Shown: positions 45,911 to 56,944 of the stretch, one piece after another | How positions within the stretch are numbered: position 1 is the first letter of the stretch | Layout: the number at the start of each line of letters is the position of its first letter | Assembly: GCA_019671005.1 (NCBI GenBank) | Contig: CM033726.1 | Location: 2,728,001-2,792,000, forward strand | Source of the DNA: Hibiscus mutabilis | Lineage: Eukaryota > Streptophyta > Magnoliopsida > Malvales > Malvaceae | DNA length: 64,000 bases | Direction of reading: 5' to 3' | Position numbers and translations under genes: made by a program | Notes under the pieces: generated by a model | Database searches by the model: none | The model's input: only the letters and a program-made list of their open reading frames with translations | What the model was told of the DNA's origin: nothing

Positions 45911-48900
45911 CTATGGTTTTGATTCAATCACCTTGGCAAAGGATGGTAAACAGAAAGCAGCCGAATGAATCTGCAATCAGAAACAATCAAAAGGATAAGG
46001 GTGAACCCCAAATCATTTTCACACAATTACAAAGGGATTTGGAGTGGAGCAAAGTTGAACCTCGGAGTTGTAAAACTTTAGAGGATGTTTTGATTTGCTG
46101 CAAATATCATCTCTGTCTATAGGATTCACCGGATGCTTGAAGTTAACAGGAGGTCCCTCAGTTGAGCAAAGCATGAATCCAATCACGGCACTGTAACAAA
46201 ATAAAGAGCTCAGTGGTAAGCTGCTTTCGACAAAAGTTATGCAAATACAATGGAGTGGCATCACATGATGAAGCAGTAGCATATAAAGATGAACCCTCGT
46301 TTAAATAGTAAAGTCCTCCATTGGTTTAGAGGGTACTAACAGCATAAATCAACACAGAAAATATTGGGGTGAAACAAAAAAAAAAGGGGGGAAAAAGAGC
46401 AGTTTTTCACAAGGTGAAGGCCATTAGTACCTTGGGTATGTAGGAACAGTAGTCCATGCATAGTTAACAGAGCCTTTGAAGATTTGTCGGCAGTTTGCTA
46501 CAATATCTTCTATTATGTGCATATGTAGCCAGATACTTTCTGCCTGAGTACAGACGACTCCACCTGGACGAAGAGCCTTTGCCACAGACTCAAAAAAGGG
46601 CTTCTCAAAGAGCTCTTGTGCAGGACCTGAGATGTCAAACAATGATCCAATTCTCAAATATTACAGATTATAAAATATTCAGAAAAAAACAAAAACAATA
46701 CAAAATTTCCACCAAAAAACATTACCTATAGGATCAGAAGAATCCACTATAACTGCATCATAAGTACCAGCTGGAACAGCCTTCAAAAATGCAACTCCTG
46801 AAATACAAAAGGACATTAATGATTGATATCATGTAATGGATAATACAAACACCAACAAACTAAGTTCACCATACCATCACCAATATGAAGTTTCACACGG
46901 GGATCATCATATCCAACAGCTACATCAGGGAAAAATTGTTTAGAAACCTAGCACAAACAAAAATGCATATTGTTTTTAGACCAGGTTTCACCAAAGGATG
47001 GTTGGAAGTTGCTAACCAGTTGATATACTAAAATCAATTACAACTAATTGTGAATCATGAATGTTTGGAAGGCAATAAAGATATTACTAACATCAACGAC
47101 CATTTTGTCAATTTCACAGATGTCAATCTGCTCAACAGAAGAATGGCGAGAAACCTCCCGGAGAACACCACCATCACCACCGCCAATAACCAAAACCTGG
47201 TGAAAGAAACAGCTTAGTGGGAATTAAAGAAGAGAACAGGTGCCTGTCAAATAATGTGACCTTAGGTACAATGCTGCCAAAAGCAAGCCCCCAAGAGAAG
47301 ACGCATAAAATGTAAACAAAACACAGGTTATATGTAAAGCATGTCCAACTTCTACCAAAAACTATTGAACAGAAATAGTTCATTGCTGGTAAATAGGTCC
47401 TTCAAGGAAAAGAGTTAAAAGGAAAAAAGAATATGCAAAACTTCTGTAGGTTTTTAAACTTATGGCTAGGAATTAGCTTCAAATGTTTACTGGGACATGC
47501 AAATAAGATACAAAACAACTCATTATATTCAAAACAGATAAACACCTTCTTAGGATTTGGAATGGAGCAAAGTGGAAGGTGAGTGATCATTTCTTGATAA
47601 GCACATTCGTCTCTCTCTGTGAGCTGAATCACGCCATCCAAAACAAGAACCTTGCCATATGTTGATGACTGCAGAAAATACCATGTTTAAAACATAAAAA
47701 TCCTAAAGAAACTAAACAGGGAAAAAGAGAACAAGAAAATTCATATTCTCCAAAGTTCAAGGAATACCTGAAAGACCATAACATTCTGGTAGTCAGACTT
47801 CCCTTGAAATAAGATCTTTTCAACCTTTAAGGAATGCGCCTCTCCTGCATATTTCATACAAAAAAAGCCATTAAAGATATTTTTCTTCTCAAATACTAAA
47901 TAAAAAGTTAGTATCATTCAGTAAATTATTTTGCTACTTCCATCCTTCCGTAATTGAAGGAAACTTACAAAGCCTAAGGTATGGAATAGGATTGGACCCC
48001 ATGAAAAACTCATAAAAACTCCGATGCTCACTAAAAAAACCCATACTCCACAATTTACACAATAACTACTAGAGAAAGAACCCATAAACCCAAGATGGGC
48101 AGTAATGGATTAACGCCAACCTCGCTATTAAACTAATAATACACATTTGCAATCAAGAAATACACATGAGTGACAATATGCAACCATGATGGAGTTCAAC
48201 CACACCAATAAAAAGGGAACTGTGTATCTATTAAGGCCTAATTAATCCCAAAACCAGTTAAACATCAAGCAGTATGCACTCAGAGATGTCAACGAAGAAT
48301 AAACTCCCGACACTCAACGAAAATGTCAGTTAAATACATACCTAAGATACCATATTAAAGGAATTGTAAAAAACAAGTAACTGAACATAAGCATCAGCAG
48401 TTGTTTACTACTAACAAGGCTCAAGAGTCGTTTAAACGATTGTTATGGGCGGTTAACTAGTTACTACTTATTAGTCATACAAAAAAAATGAAGTTCTTTT
48501 TCTTTATTTTCATCTTTATCGTTCATGGTTTAGATTCTAAAGAACGACAAATAAACCCTACTACACAAGCAGAACCAAGTTGAGAACCCTTTTCTTTTCT
48601 AAAGGAAAAAAAACAAAGAGAAACTATCAACTAAGAACAAACATCAAAAACAGCAAACAAAAAGAGGGGAAAGTTTTCGAAAACAAACCAACCCATGAAT
48701 TCAAAATCAGAGTATATTACACAATCAAAGAAGCATCACAAAAGTTTAAAACATACATCGAAAATCAGAAAAGGAAAATACTAACAAGAACCAAAATGAA
48801 AGAACCCAGAGCCAAGAAATGGGGATTTGGCGAGTTAGAAAACGAACCGGGCCACATTGAGCTGATTTCCGAGAACCACCCAGGGATAACAGAGGAAATC

Positions 48901-49031
48901 CCATTAGCTTTATTGGCATCGCCTTCCATTTCTACGGCAACAGAAGAGACCCCGTTTTCCTCCTCTTCTTCTCTGGGCCTCTTAACAGGTAAATCCGCGC
49001 AACTTACAGTGGCACCGCTCTCTTCTGCCAT
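45911..49031 (-). CDS. SPDS: Spermidine synthase
   Basis: Nine exons: 48848-49031, 47768-47844, 47546-47668, 47092-47196, 46875-46947, 46726-46797, 46431-46626, 46061-46190 and 45911-45970. All introns are GT-AG and phases agree, giving 339 residues, the usual plant length. The enzyme transfers an aminopropyl group from decarboxylated S-adenosylmethionine to putrescine in polyamine synthesis. Visible hallmarks are the spermidine-synthase strand [20 protein letters not shown], the nucleotide-binding [12 protein letters not shown] (131-142), the acidic CEIDK (155-159), and DSSDPIGPA (206-214) with the catalytic Asp pair. Near the C terminus are [14 protein letters not shown] and [18 protein letters not shown]. 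The N-terminal 50 residues are variable and acidic, without a clear targeting peptide, so cytosolic/nuclear action is likely. It stands alone, with no linked polyamine gene. Confidence 0.96.
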
Positions 49032-50564
49032 TGAGACACCTATTTATGGAAAACAAAAATGGGAAAAATCCCAAAGGAAAAAAAAATTGAAATAAAACCG
49101 AACCAAATAAGACCTAATCGAGAGACAAGAAAATATCTTTGGGTTGGCTACTACTGAAAGAGGCCACACGATCTTGGGTGTTGGTCTTGCTTTATACTGG
49201 ATTCGAGATGCCTTGATGGGGGCACTGGGCTCTTTTCTGCCTTCGGCAGAATAATATTTAATAAAATATGGGGAAAATTTATATTTTGGGAAAAATAAAA
49301 TCAAAATTTCCATTCATGTCGTCATTTGAGTACAGAGAATCTGCTTGCAAACGACGCGTCTTTTGTGTGCGTGGGGACTACGGCTTTTTACTTGATTGCG
49401 TCTTACTTTTTTCTGTCCTTTAATTAGCAATCTTTATTAATATTAATGATTTTAGTATTTTACCATTCAAAAAATTGATATTAATGATTTTAAAAAAAAT
49501 TATGAGTATTTTTTATCGATTAACCGACGAAAATATCAATTTTAGTGTTGATTTTAGTATTTTACCGTTCAAAAAATAATTTTAGCATTCTTTTGGGGGG
49601 TTTTTATATTCTTTCTTTTGTTTCATTATTAACTAACTGACGACAATATCAATTTAGTATTTATTATCAATTGTCGACATTTTTTTTTCTAGTTTATTAT
49701 ATTTCGTTCTTGTTTTTTGTTTTATTTTGTTTTTTAGTTTTTATCTACCTTCGTGGTATGTTTTTCCGCTGTTCTATGACACGTTTTTGCCTACTTTTGT
49801 GGTACATTTGCGTTCGTGAATGTTTTTTCATGATGCTAGGCTCTAATTTGCAGTTATTAGTGGTCTTTTTTTTATTTTCTTCTGTGCTTCGTTTGTCTAT
49901 GTGTTCGGGTATGTTTTTGTGAAGCAGTATGCAAGATTGTTGGTTTCGATCACCGTACTTACTTTGATCCTTAAGTGTGTAGGTGGGTATAGACAATGAG
50001 TTATGTTTCTTGCTTTCTTTCTTTATTGTTTCATCTCATCCTTTTCGTTGTAACTCATTGGACTTTTTTTATGGTATGATGTTTCATTTTCTATTTTTTT
50101 AGTTTTTTCTTTGTTTTGTTAATTTTCGGCTACATTTTTTAATTTCTAATAAATTAATGTAGAATATTATTCAAAGAAATGTTTGTGAGGATAATTTTGT
50201 GATCGAATCGACCATAATATTAAATTTTAGTTCAATTGAATTGATAATTTTCGAATTTGATTATATATATATTTAAATCTATACGGATTCATTAAATCTT
50301 AATAGTTTTATGGTGATTACAAAGTATTATTTTTTTAGATTTTTTCTTAACCCTTATATAACATACACATGCAGATAAAAATACTTGAACCCGAATTTTT
50401 TTATTTGGGTTTTTTTTCATAACGCTAACCTCATGTACTATTATTATATCTTACATGCCTTTACTTATATTTTTATGTTGAAGATTTATTTTGATCAATC
50501 AGAATGTGTCATGTGTCATAACAATAAAAAATTAAAAGCTACTAATAAGAAAAAGGAAAACCCC

Positions 50565-50568
<4 letters not shown>
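49032..50568. other. SPDS leader/promoter, then spacer
   Basis: The first about 230 bases are likely 5' UTR (CT-rich on the minus strand). AAATATAAAT on the minus strand near 49280 is a weak TATA candidate. Beyond about 49400 the DNA is AT-rich with nothing recognised. Confidence 0.4.

Positions 50569-50609
<41 letters not shown>
50569..50609. repeat. (AT)n microsatellite
   Basis: Uninterrupted AT dinucleotide run of 41 bases. Confidence 0.95.
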
Positions 50610-50612
<3 letters not shown>

Positions 50613-50689
50613 TTAAAAGTTTATGTTTTAAATTTATATCTTTCTCCATTAATGTATTTTTTCACTTAGTGAAGGAGAGAACTTCCTCT

Positions 50690-51351
50690 CTTTAAACTTA
50701 GATGGAAAACCTAACCCTAACGTGAGAACCTTGAAGTTGCACTATGAAAATCCTAATGGTCGGCCACCGAAAGAGGCTGCTCAGTCCATCAAAGCTTGCA
50801 CGATGGAACATCCAAATCTAAATGTAGCATCGATGAATATTCGGCTAGGAAAAAAGACGGTGAAAGGAGTATTGGGTCAATAGGTAACCCTAATCACATA
50901 GAAAGTTTGGGGACGACCGTTGAGAACGTGGGGGATAGCAGTACGCGTCCCACTATCAGATTCAAATTCCCACCGGTGCTAGAATGACCGGCGTCTCTGA
51001 TATGTATTGAGGATCAACGTGTTGCTAAGAAGGGTAAGAATGAAGATTATGAACTTTGCATGGCTGGTGCGGATTGACCTGCATGCAATACCAAGGCTAG
51101 TCCGACACTTGAAGAAATTTCAGAGATGATGGAAACTAATGATCAGTCGGGGTTGAATAATATTGAAACCCATACCCCTCCCAAACTATCTTATACCGGA
51201 CCGGTCCAAGGGATTTCAACGGCACCGATGGACAAGCCTGTCAGAGTATTAGAGGATGAAATTATCGTGAATGTTGAGGATGTCAAGATCGATCTCGTAG
51301 GATTTATTTCTTCTATTAGGTTTTCTAAAAAGATTCATGATAAAATTAATG
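50690..51351 (+). pseudogene. Non-LTR retrotransposon (LINE, L1-type) ORF1 fragment
   Basis: Interrupted plus-strand frames include VLEDEIIVNVEDVKIDLVGF followed by ISSIRFSKKIHDKIN. This resembles the region just before the DUF4283 domain of plant LINE ORF1 proteins (D-V-x-I-D...P-x-I-x-F-S-x-x-V/I-H). Stops lie near 50880, 50985 and 51075. The reading runs into the assembly gap, so the DUF4283 and reverse transcriptase parts may be in the missing sequence. Confidence 0.5.
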
Positions 51352-51451
51352 NNNNNNNNNNNNNNNNNNNNNNNNNNNNNNNNNNNNNNNNNNNNNNNNN
51401 NNNNNNNNNNNNNNNNNNNNNNNNNNNNNNNNNNNNNNNNNNNNNNNNNNN
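51352..51451. other. Assembly gap (100 N)
   Basis: Exactly 100 N characters, the conventional size for a gap of unknown length. Confidence 0.98.
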
Positions 51452-52340
51452 TTTTATATATATAAAAATAAAATGGATTTAAATAATAAAGGTTTAAATA
51501 TTAATATTTATACAAAATGCATGTAATCATTAAAATATCTTAATTTAAATATTATCACAATTTATAATATTTAAATAAAAATTAGTCAAATATTTATAAA
51601 TATCAAAACTCCAACTATTCTATCCCTGGCTAACAAACAATATTTCAAACCAATATGTGTCGGATACAATGACAAGACATATTATATTTTTTAAAAGAGA
51701 ATTCGAGTTTGAACTTTAAAGATAATTATTTAAATTAATGAACTATTAAATAGACATTAACTAAAAAACGATTTCTAGAATTAGTGATTGTTGTTGATTT
51801 TTCTGAATTCATTGAAAATATAGTATTGAATTTAAAAAAAAAATAGTCTGAGTAAATTTAATATGTTTTCCTAGATACAAAAAATAATCCTTAATATGAT
51901 AATACTAATAGTGTAAATATGTATTTTGACAACAAAATTTGATATTTTTGGCTTAATTTGGTTTTTGTTTTTGTCTAATTTAGTCTTTAAACTTTGTTTT
52001 CTGCTTTAAATTGGTACTTAAATTTTTTCGTCCAAATAAAAACATAAAATTTAACTTCATTAGTTAGGGATTACAATAATTTTAAACGTTAATGGTGTAA
52101 TATTTTAAACGTTAATAATTGGCGTTACTTAGGGATCACAATAATTCACATAGACCGAATAGAGAAAAAAAAACTAAATTGTTTATTTTTTAGCTTAATT
52201 CCACGTTATATTTTCCATCCCATGTCGGCTCCCTCTCATCAGTCATCACGTACCTTCGCTCCGTATTTCACGACCACGCGTCACATCCCCATTTGCTTAT
52301 CCACACTGCTCGAAACTATGTACGAAGTACATCTCCAACA
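51452..52340. other. AT-rich spacer, MITE-like in part
   Basis: No gene. About 51900-52150 contains phrases typical of TIR elements (TTTAGTCTTTAAACTT, 'TTAGGGATCACAATAATTC') but no paired ends were found. The last 130 bases are the distal PUB promoter. Confidence 0.4.
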
Positions 52341-52343
52341 TCC

Positions 52344-52420
52344 GCACGTGCCATCTGCCGCCAAAACCCTCTCATCAACTAATCCTCTTACACGTGTCCA
52401 ACCTCCTTCCTTCTATATAG
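52344..52420 (+). promoter_or_regulatory. Promoter of the PUB18/19 gene with two G-box/ABRE sites
   Basis: GCACGTGC at 52344-52351 and CACGTG at 52391-52396 lie just upstream of TATATAG (52414-52420), with further ACGT cores around 52248 and 52278. ACGTG elements bind ABF/bZIP factors, so abscisic acid or drought control is plausible and fits the known induction of Arabidopsis PUB18/19. Confidence 0.6.
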
Positions 52421-52521
52421 CTGTTGCCTTACAGCCCTAAAACTGCAAACTCAAAAATCCAAACGCTAAAGTTCAAAGCCAAGCTTTTTGTTTCGATCTC
52501 CTTTTTTTTTTAATCTGGTAA

Positions 52522-54588
52522 ATGATCCATAGGTCGAGCGGGTCGGATCGCCGGTTTCTAACGTACCCGGCAATACATCCTTGCGATTCTGTTTCTCCTT
52601 TAACTCTTCTAAACTCGCTTATCGATCTCGGCGGAGACATTTGCAGTTACAAACCCAAGTTTTTCTCCGCCAACAAGAGAAATGCTCGCGAAACGTTTCG
52701 TCAAATCGCGAACCTTCTTATTTTCCTCCAGGAGATCCGAGATTCCGCGTCGGATCTACCTGACCCGGTCATCCTCAGCTTGTCGGAGGTCCATCTCGCT
52801 CTCCAGAAAATTCGGTACCTTCTGGAAGACTGCAATCGCGACGGTGCTAGAGCGTGGATGCTAGTGAATTCGGATCGGGTTGCGAACCAATTCCGGATCG
52901 TGATCCGGGGCCTGGCGACGGGTCTGGATGTTTTCCCGCTCTCAACAATTGACTTGTCGAATGAAACCAAGGATTTGGTTGAGTTAATCACAAGGCAAAT
53001 CAGGAAAGCAGCCTTCGAGCCCGACCCGGAAGATAAAGAGGCTATGAAAGATCTCATGCGGATCCTGAACCATTTCGAGGAAGGAAACGCACCCGACCCG
53101 ATCGAAATCAAACGGATCTTGGACCACCTCGGGATCCGTAAATGGAGCAGTTGCCACAAGGAAGTGAAATTCTTGGACTCAGAAATCGGGACTGAGTTTT
53201 GCAACGGAGAAAAGAGAAGAGAATTAGAGCTTCTGAGTAGCTTAATGGGATTCATGAGCTATTGCAGATGTATAATATTTGACACCGTTGACTTCGAAAG
53301 TCAACATCTCAGCGGCCAATATAACAGCAGCAGCACCGGCGAAGGTTTTAAAGGAATCAACGTCGATGATCTCAAGTGTCCGATCTCATTAGAAATGATG
53401 TCCGATCCGGTGACTCTATCGTCTGGCCACACCTACGACCGTTGTTCAATTTTAAAATGGTTCCGGTCGGGGAATGCCACTTGTCCCAAGACCGGCGAGA
53501 AGCTTAGCAGTACGGAATTGGTTCCGAATCTTGTATTAAAGGGGATGATCCAACAATATTGTGCTGAAAACGGCATCCCAATCGTCGTTTACTGGGGAAA
53601 TAATCGGGATATTTCGAGGACAGCCATGGCGGGGAGTTTAGCTGAAGAAGGAGCTGTAAAGATATTGGCTAATTTTCTCATTAACAAACTTGTTAATGGA
53701 AGTGATGAAGAGATGAACAAGGCGGCATTCGAGATCCGGATTCTTACAAAATCAAGCATTTTTAACAGGTCTTGTTTGGTTGAATCTGGCACGGTTCCGC
53801 ATTTATTGAAGCTGTTGTTGTCCAAAGATCCCAACATCCAAGAAAACTCCATTGCTGCCCTCTTGAATCTTTCAAAGCATTCAAAAGGAAAAGGTGTTGT
53901 AGTGGAGAATGAAGGTTTGGATTCGATCGTCCATGTTTTAAGAATGGGACTCAAGATTGAAGCTCAACAACAAGCGGCTGCCGCATTGTTTTATCTTGCT
54001 TCGGTTGAGAAGAACAGGGCCTTGATCGGTGAAAATCCTGAGGCTATTCCAGGATTAGTGGAGTTGGTCAAGAATGAAAACCATTGTTGCAAAAGGAACG
54101 CATTGGTTGCGATTTCGGGCCTCGTAATTCATCCCGGGAACCATTGGCGGATTCTTGCCTCTGGGGTTGTTCCTTTGTTGCTGAATCTTTTGACAAATTT
54201 GGAAAGGGAAGATCTTGTTACAAACTCTCTAGCAATTTTAGCTACTCTAGCAGAGAAAATCGATGGCACGGTCGCTATTCTGCGTCGCGGAGGCTTGCGG
54301 TTGTTGGTGGAGACTCTAAGTACCTCCACTTCCGAGGCAGCTAAAGAGCATTGTGTTTCCATGTTGCTGGCTCTGTGTGTAAACGGCGGTCGAGATGTCG
54401 TCACTCGTCTGGTAAAGAATCCTCCTCTTATGAGATCCTTGTACTCCCAACTCAGTGAAGGCACACCTCGAGCTAGCAAAAAGGCCGGTGCAATCATCAA
54501 GATTCTGCACCAGTTTTACGAAAACAACATCCCCTCAGCTTCAGTGACTCCTGTTCTTCCACAGGAACGATCCGTTCACGTTTGGTAA
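52522..54588 (+). CDS. PUB19: U-box/ARM-repeat E3 ubiquitin ligase (PUB18/19 type)
   Basis: One uninterrupted frame of 688 residues. The N-terminal UND helical domain (about 1-255: HPCDSVSPLTLLNSLIDLGGD, LLEDCNRDGARAWML) is followed by a U-box at about 282-356 (DLKCPISLEMMSDPVTLSSG, HTYDRCSILKWF, TCPKTGEKL). Armadillo repeats run from about 370 to 660 (IQENSIAALLNLSKHSKGKG, AAAALFYLASVEKNRALIG, NHWRILASGVVPLLLNLL). It ends RSVHVW, close to the Arabidopsis PUB19 ending. The U-box recruits E2 enzymes without zinc; the ARM region binds substrates such as exocyst Exo70 in Arabidopsis PUB18. PUB18/19 are intronless, stress-induced negative regulators of drought and ABA responses. Whether it is PUB18 or PUB19 cannot be told by eye. 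The start is the first ATG after a TATA box and short leader. Confidence 0.95.
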   Translation: MIHRSSGSDRRFLTYPAIHPCDSVSPLTLLNSLIDLGGDICSYKPKFFSANKRNARETFRQIANLLIFLQEIRDSASDLPDPVILSLSEVHLALQKIRYLLEDCNRDGARAWMLVNSDRVANQFRIVIRGLATGLDVFPLSTIDLSNETKDLVELITRQIRKAAFEPDPEDKEAMKDLMRILNHFEEGNAPDPIEIKRILDHLGIRKWSSCHKEVKFLDSEIGTEFCNGEKRRELELLSSLMGFMSYCRCIIFDTVDFESQHLSGQYNSSSTGEGFKGINVDDLKCPISLEMMSDPVTLSSGHTYDRCSILKWFRSGNATCPKTGEKLSSTELVPNLVLKGMIQQYCAENGIPIVVYWGNNRDISRTAMAGSLAEEGAVKILANFLINKLVNGSDEEMNKAAFEIRILTKSSIFNRSCLVESGTVPHLLKLLLSKDPNIQENSIAALLNLSKHSKGKGVVVENEGLDSIVHVLRMGLKIEAQQQAAAALFYLASVEKNRALIGENPEAIPGLVELVKNENHCCKRNALVAISGLVIHPGNHWRILASGVVPLLLNLLTNLEREDLVTNSLAILATLAEKIDGTVAILRRGGLRLLVETLSTSTSEAAKEHCVSMLLALCVNGGRDVVTRLVKNPPLMRSLYSQLSEGTPRASKKAGAIIKILHQFYENNIPSASVTPVLPQERSVHVW

Positions 54589-54713
54589 TCCGCGATCCAA
54601 TCCTTTTCGAGTATCTGTACTTGTTCATAGCTGCAATCTTTCCATGTAAATACTTGCAAGTGTATACGCTGCTTGCTTGCTTTGTTTGCTCGGTTTTTTT
54701 AAGAGCTGATCCG

Positions 54714-54744
54714 CTCAGCTTCTGCCTTTTTCAAAGAAGCTGAG
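54714..54744 (+). other. Perfect 10-bp hairpin in the PUB 3' UTR
   Basis: CTCAGCTTCT (54714-54723) pairs exactly with AGAAGCTGAG (54735-54744) across an 11-base loop, followed by an A-run. It lies between the stop codon and the AATAAA at about 54764. Confidence 0.7.
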
Positions 54745-55369
54745 TGAAAAAAACAAAAGTATTTTAATAAAGGTCGCAAGACTGTAATACAGTGATGTAA
54801 AAACACATTCCCCGGCATCTTAATTCATATGTATAAACATCTTCTCATTTGTAGTACCATTCTTTTTCCATGATAGTAATAAGATTATGCTGAAATCTCT
54901 ACAAACATGAAGACTTGGGTCTGTTGTATTTCCTCTGTAAAACTGTAGTGATACTGCGCATCGTATCGTACATGTCTTTTAGAAAAAAAATATAATATCC
55001 ATGATAATGGCCCATGACATGGTCCTATTTGATTCGAGGACAAAAGTTGCTAACTCTGCATTCCAGGCAGCTCTTCGCTCGCTACACGGTTGAATTTTAT
55101 CAAGGATGTTATCAGAAGAGGAGCCTAACCAACAATCTGAAATCATTTTCCGTTAACCAAGAGTCCTCAGAAGTCAGAACGGAAACGTCATTATGCCATT
55201 GTATATTCGGTGTCCGTTTGAGATTTTGAAACATAATCCGATGCTTAAATTGAGATATAGAAATATAAATTGAGCTGTTGGGCAATTGTTTCTCTGCTAT
55301 GGATCTTGACCGAAGCTGTAGATTCTCCCATTTCCCAAGTTGCTAATGGTTTGAGGAAAAAAATGTGGA
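54745..55369. other. PUB 3' flank and spacer
   Basis: AATAAA at about 54764 is a likely polyadenylation signal. The rest holds only short frames without recognisable domains. Confidence 0.45.
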
Positions 55370-55560
55370 TTTTGATACAATTAATATTTATAAAATTATC
55401 GATTAAAGATTAAAGGTTTAATTTAGAATTTAGGATTAAGAGTTTAATTTATAAGAATTAAAAATTATAGTTTATGATTAACATTTAGAATTTAGAATTT
55501 AAGTTTTAATATTAAAATTTTAAGTCTTATTTTAAAAGAGTAAATTACTCTTAAAAATTC
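55370..55560. repeat. Degenerate telomere-like / MITE remnant
   Basis: Repeated TTTAGAATTTAGG-like words after a TTTGATACAA motif recall the interior and ends of the MITEs at 13437 and 44878. Too decayed to define ends. Confidence 0.35.
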
Positions 55561-55666
55561 AATAAACCAATAATAATTTAATGCTATATTAATACTTGTC
55601 ATACCCGACATTTTGAACCAATGTGATATATAGGATAGAGTTATAATTATTTTTTAGTTTTACATT

Positions 55667-56348
55667 GGCCCTGTTTGGTAAATAGCGGCTTGAGTAAAAA
55701 TTAAAAGCTTGAACTAGTATTAGAGGTATGATTGGTCAACCAACTATTTTGGATGTTTGGTGAATATCGAATTAAATTAGCAGATTGAAGTGAAACCTCC
55801 AATTTTAAAAAGCTACTAATATAAGCTTTTTAAAAATAGAGGTTTTGGCATAAGATTTATAAGACCCTTTTATCATTAACTATTATAAAAAAAACTTCAA
55901 ATAACCTAAATTTAACATTTTCTATTTTAATTTTTTACCCTCACATATTTACATTGTGGCATTTGTAAACTATTATTTTTGTTATTTTTTTTATTCTCAC
56001 ACATTTATATTTAAATTTAATAATTAATTAAAGTATATTAAAAATAATTATATAAATAATAAATTAATATATATATATTATTCAAATATGTTTAGTAATG
56101 TTATATTAAAAAAATATTTTTTATAATCTAATTAATATTAATACATACAAAATATTAACAACTAATAAACTATTCAAACAAGTATTGAATATAATTATAT
56201 TCTTATATGTCATTTTGCTTATTTAAATAATCAAAAAGCTATTAGTTAATTTTACTAAACACTTTTATATAATCAATTAATACAATCTGCTAGTCAAATC
56301 AACTAATACAATCCGCTATACGCTATTAATTAATTGCCAAACAGGGCC
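55667..56348. mobile_element. PIF/Harbinger-like MITE, intact ends (copy 3)
   Basis: 682 bp with ends GGCCCTGTTTGGTAAATAGC and, inward from the right, GGCCCTGTTTGGCAATTAAT. The trinucleotide ATT flanks both sides (55664-55666, 56349-56351), as expected for 3-bp Harbinger duplications. Best-preserved of three related copies in the window. Confidence 0.78.
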
Positions 56349-56540
56349 ATTGATTTAAAATTATGAGACGAGTATAAATTGATCCAAAAGTAAAAGTTAA
56401 AATGAAAAAAAAAAATTTATGGAAAAAATAGAAAATTCCAACCATCAATTTGGACTCATCTAATAATCCTGAATCAATGTAAAACTTTTTGGTTTTTACA
56501 TTAAATCCTAATCCATATTACATGCACAGACATTATGTTC

Positions 56541-56544
<4 letters not shown>

Positions 56545-56586
<42 letters not shown>
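56545..56586. repeat. (AT)n microsatellite
   Basis: A 42-base AT run, with ATGTTCTTGA on both sides. Confidence 0.93.
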
Positions 56587-56589
<3 letters not shown>

Positions 56590-56944
56590 CTTGATAGAAT
56601 AGAAACGGGAAAATGTGTTTAAATTTGGGAAATAGTCGGTCGATTCCATATGGTAAAGACAGGACGGAGGAAACTGTCAATTGCTATTTATTGGGAGCGG
56701 CCAAAAAGAGTTGAAATCAGCACAACCAAAAAAGGAAAAGGGTTAATATTCACCGCTACTGTGCTTAGAAGTGTTACAAACTCAACAAAGCCTATTCGCA
56801 AATTTAATCTACAATTAGTTAACAGAGGCTGAAAAGAAAAGAGATAACCATGACTCACCCCGACGGCAATTAATTAATAACCATGCAATCAAAATCTCAG
56901 TTCCGTAGCGACACAGGAACCCACAGCACGGCAACAATGTTAGA

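Noticed and set aside
52701..54510. Minus-strand frames of 184, 121 and 123 codons
   Set aside because: Antisense shadows of the PUB gene.
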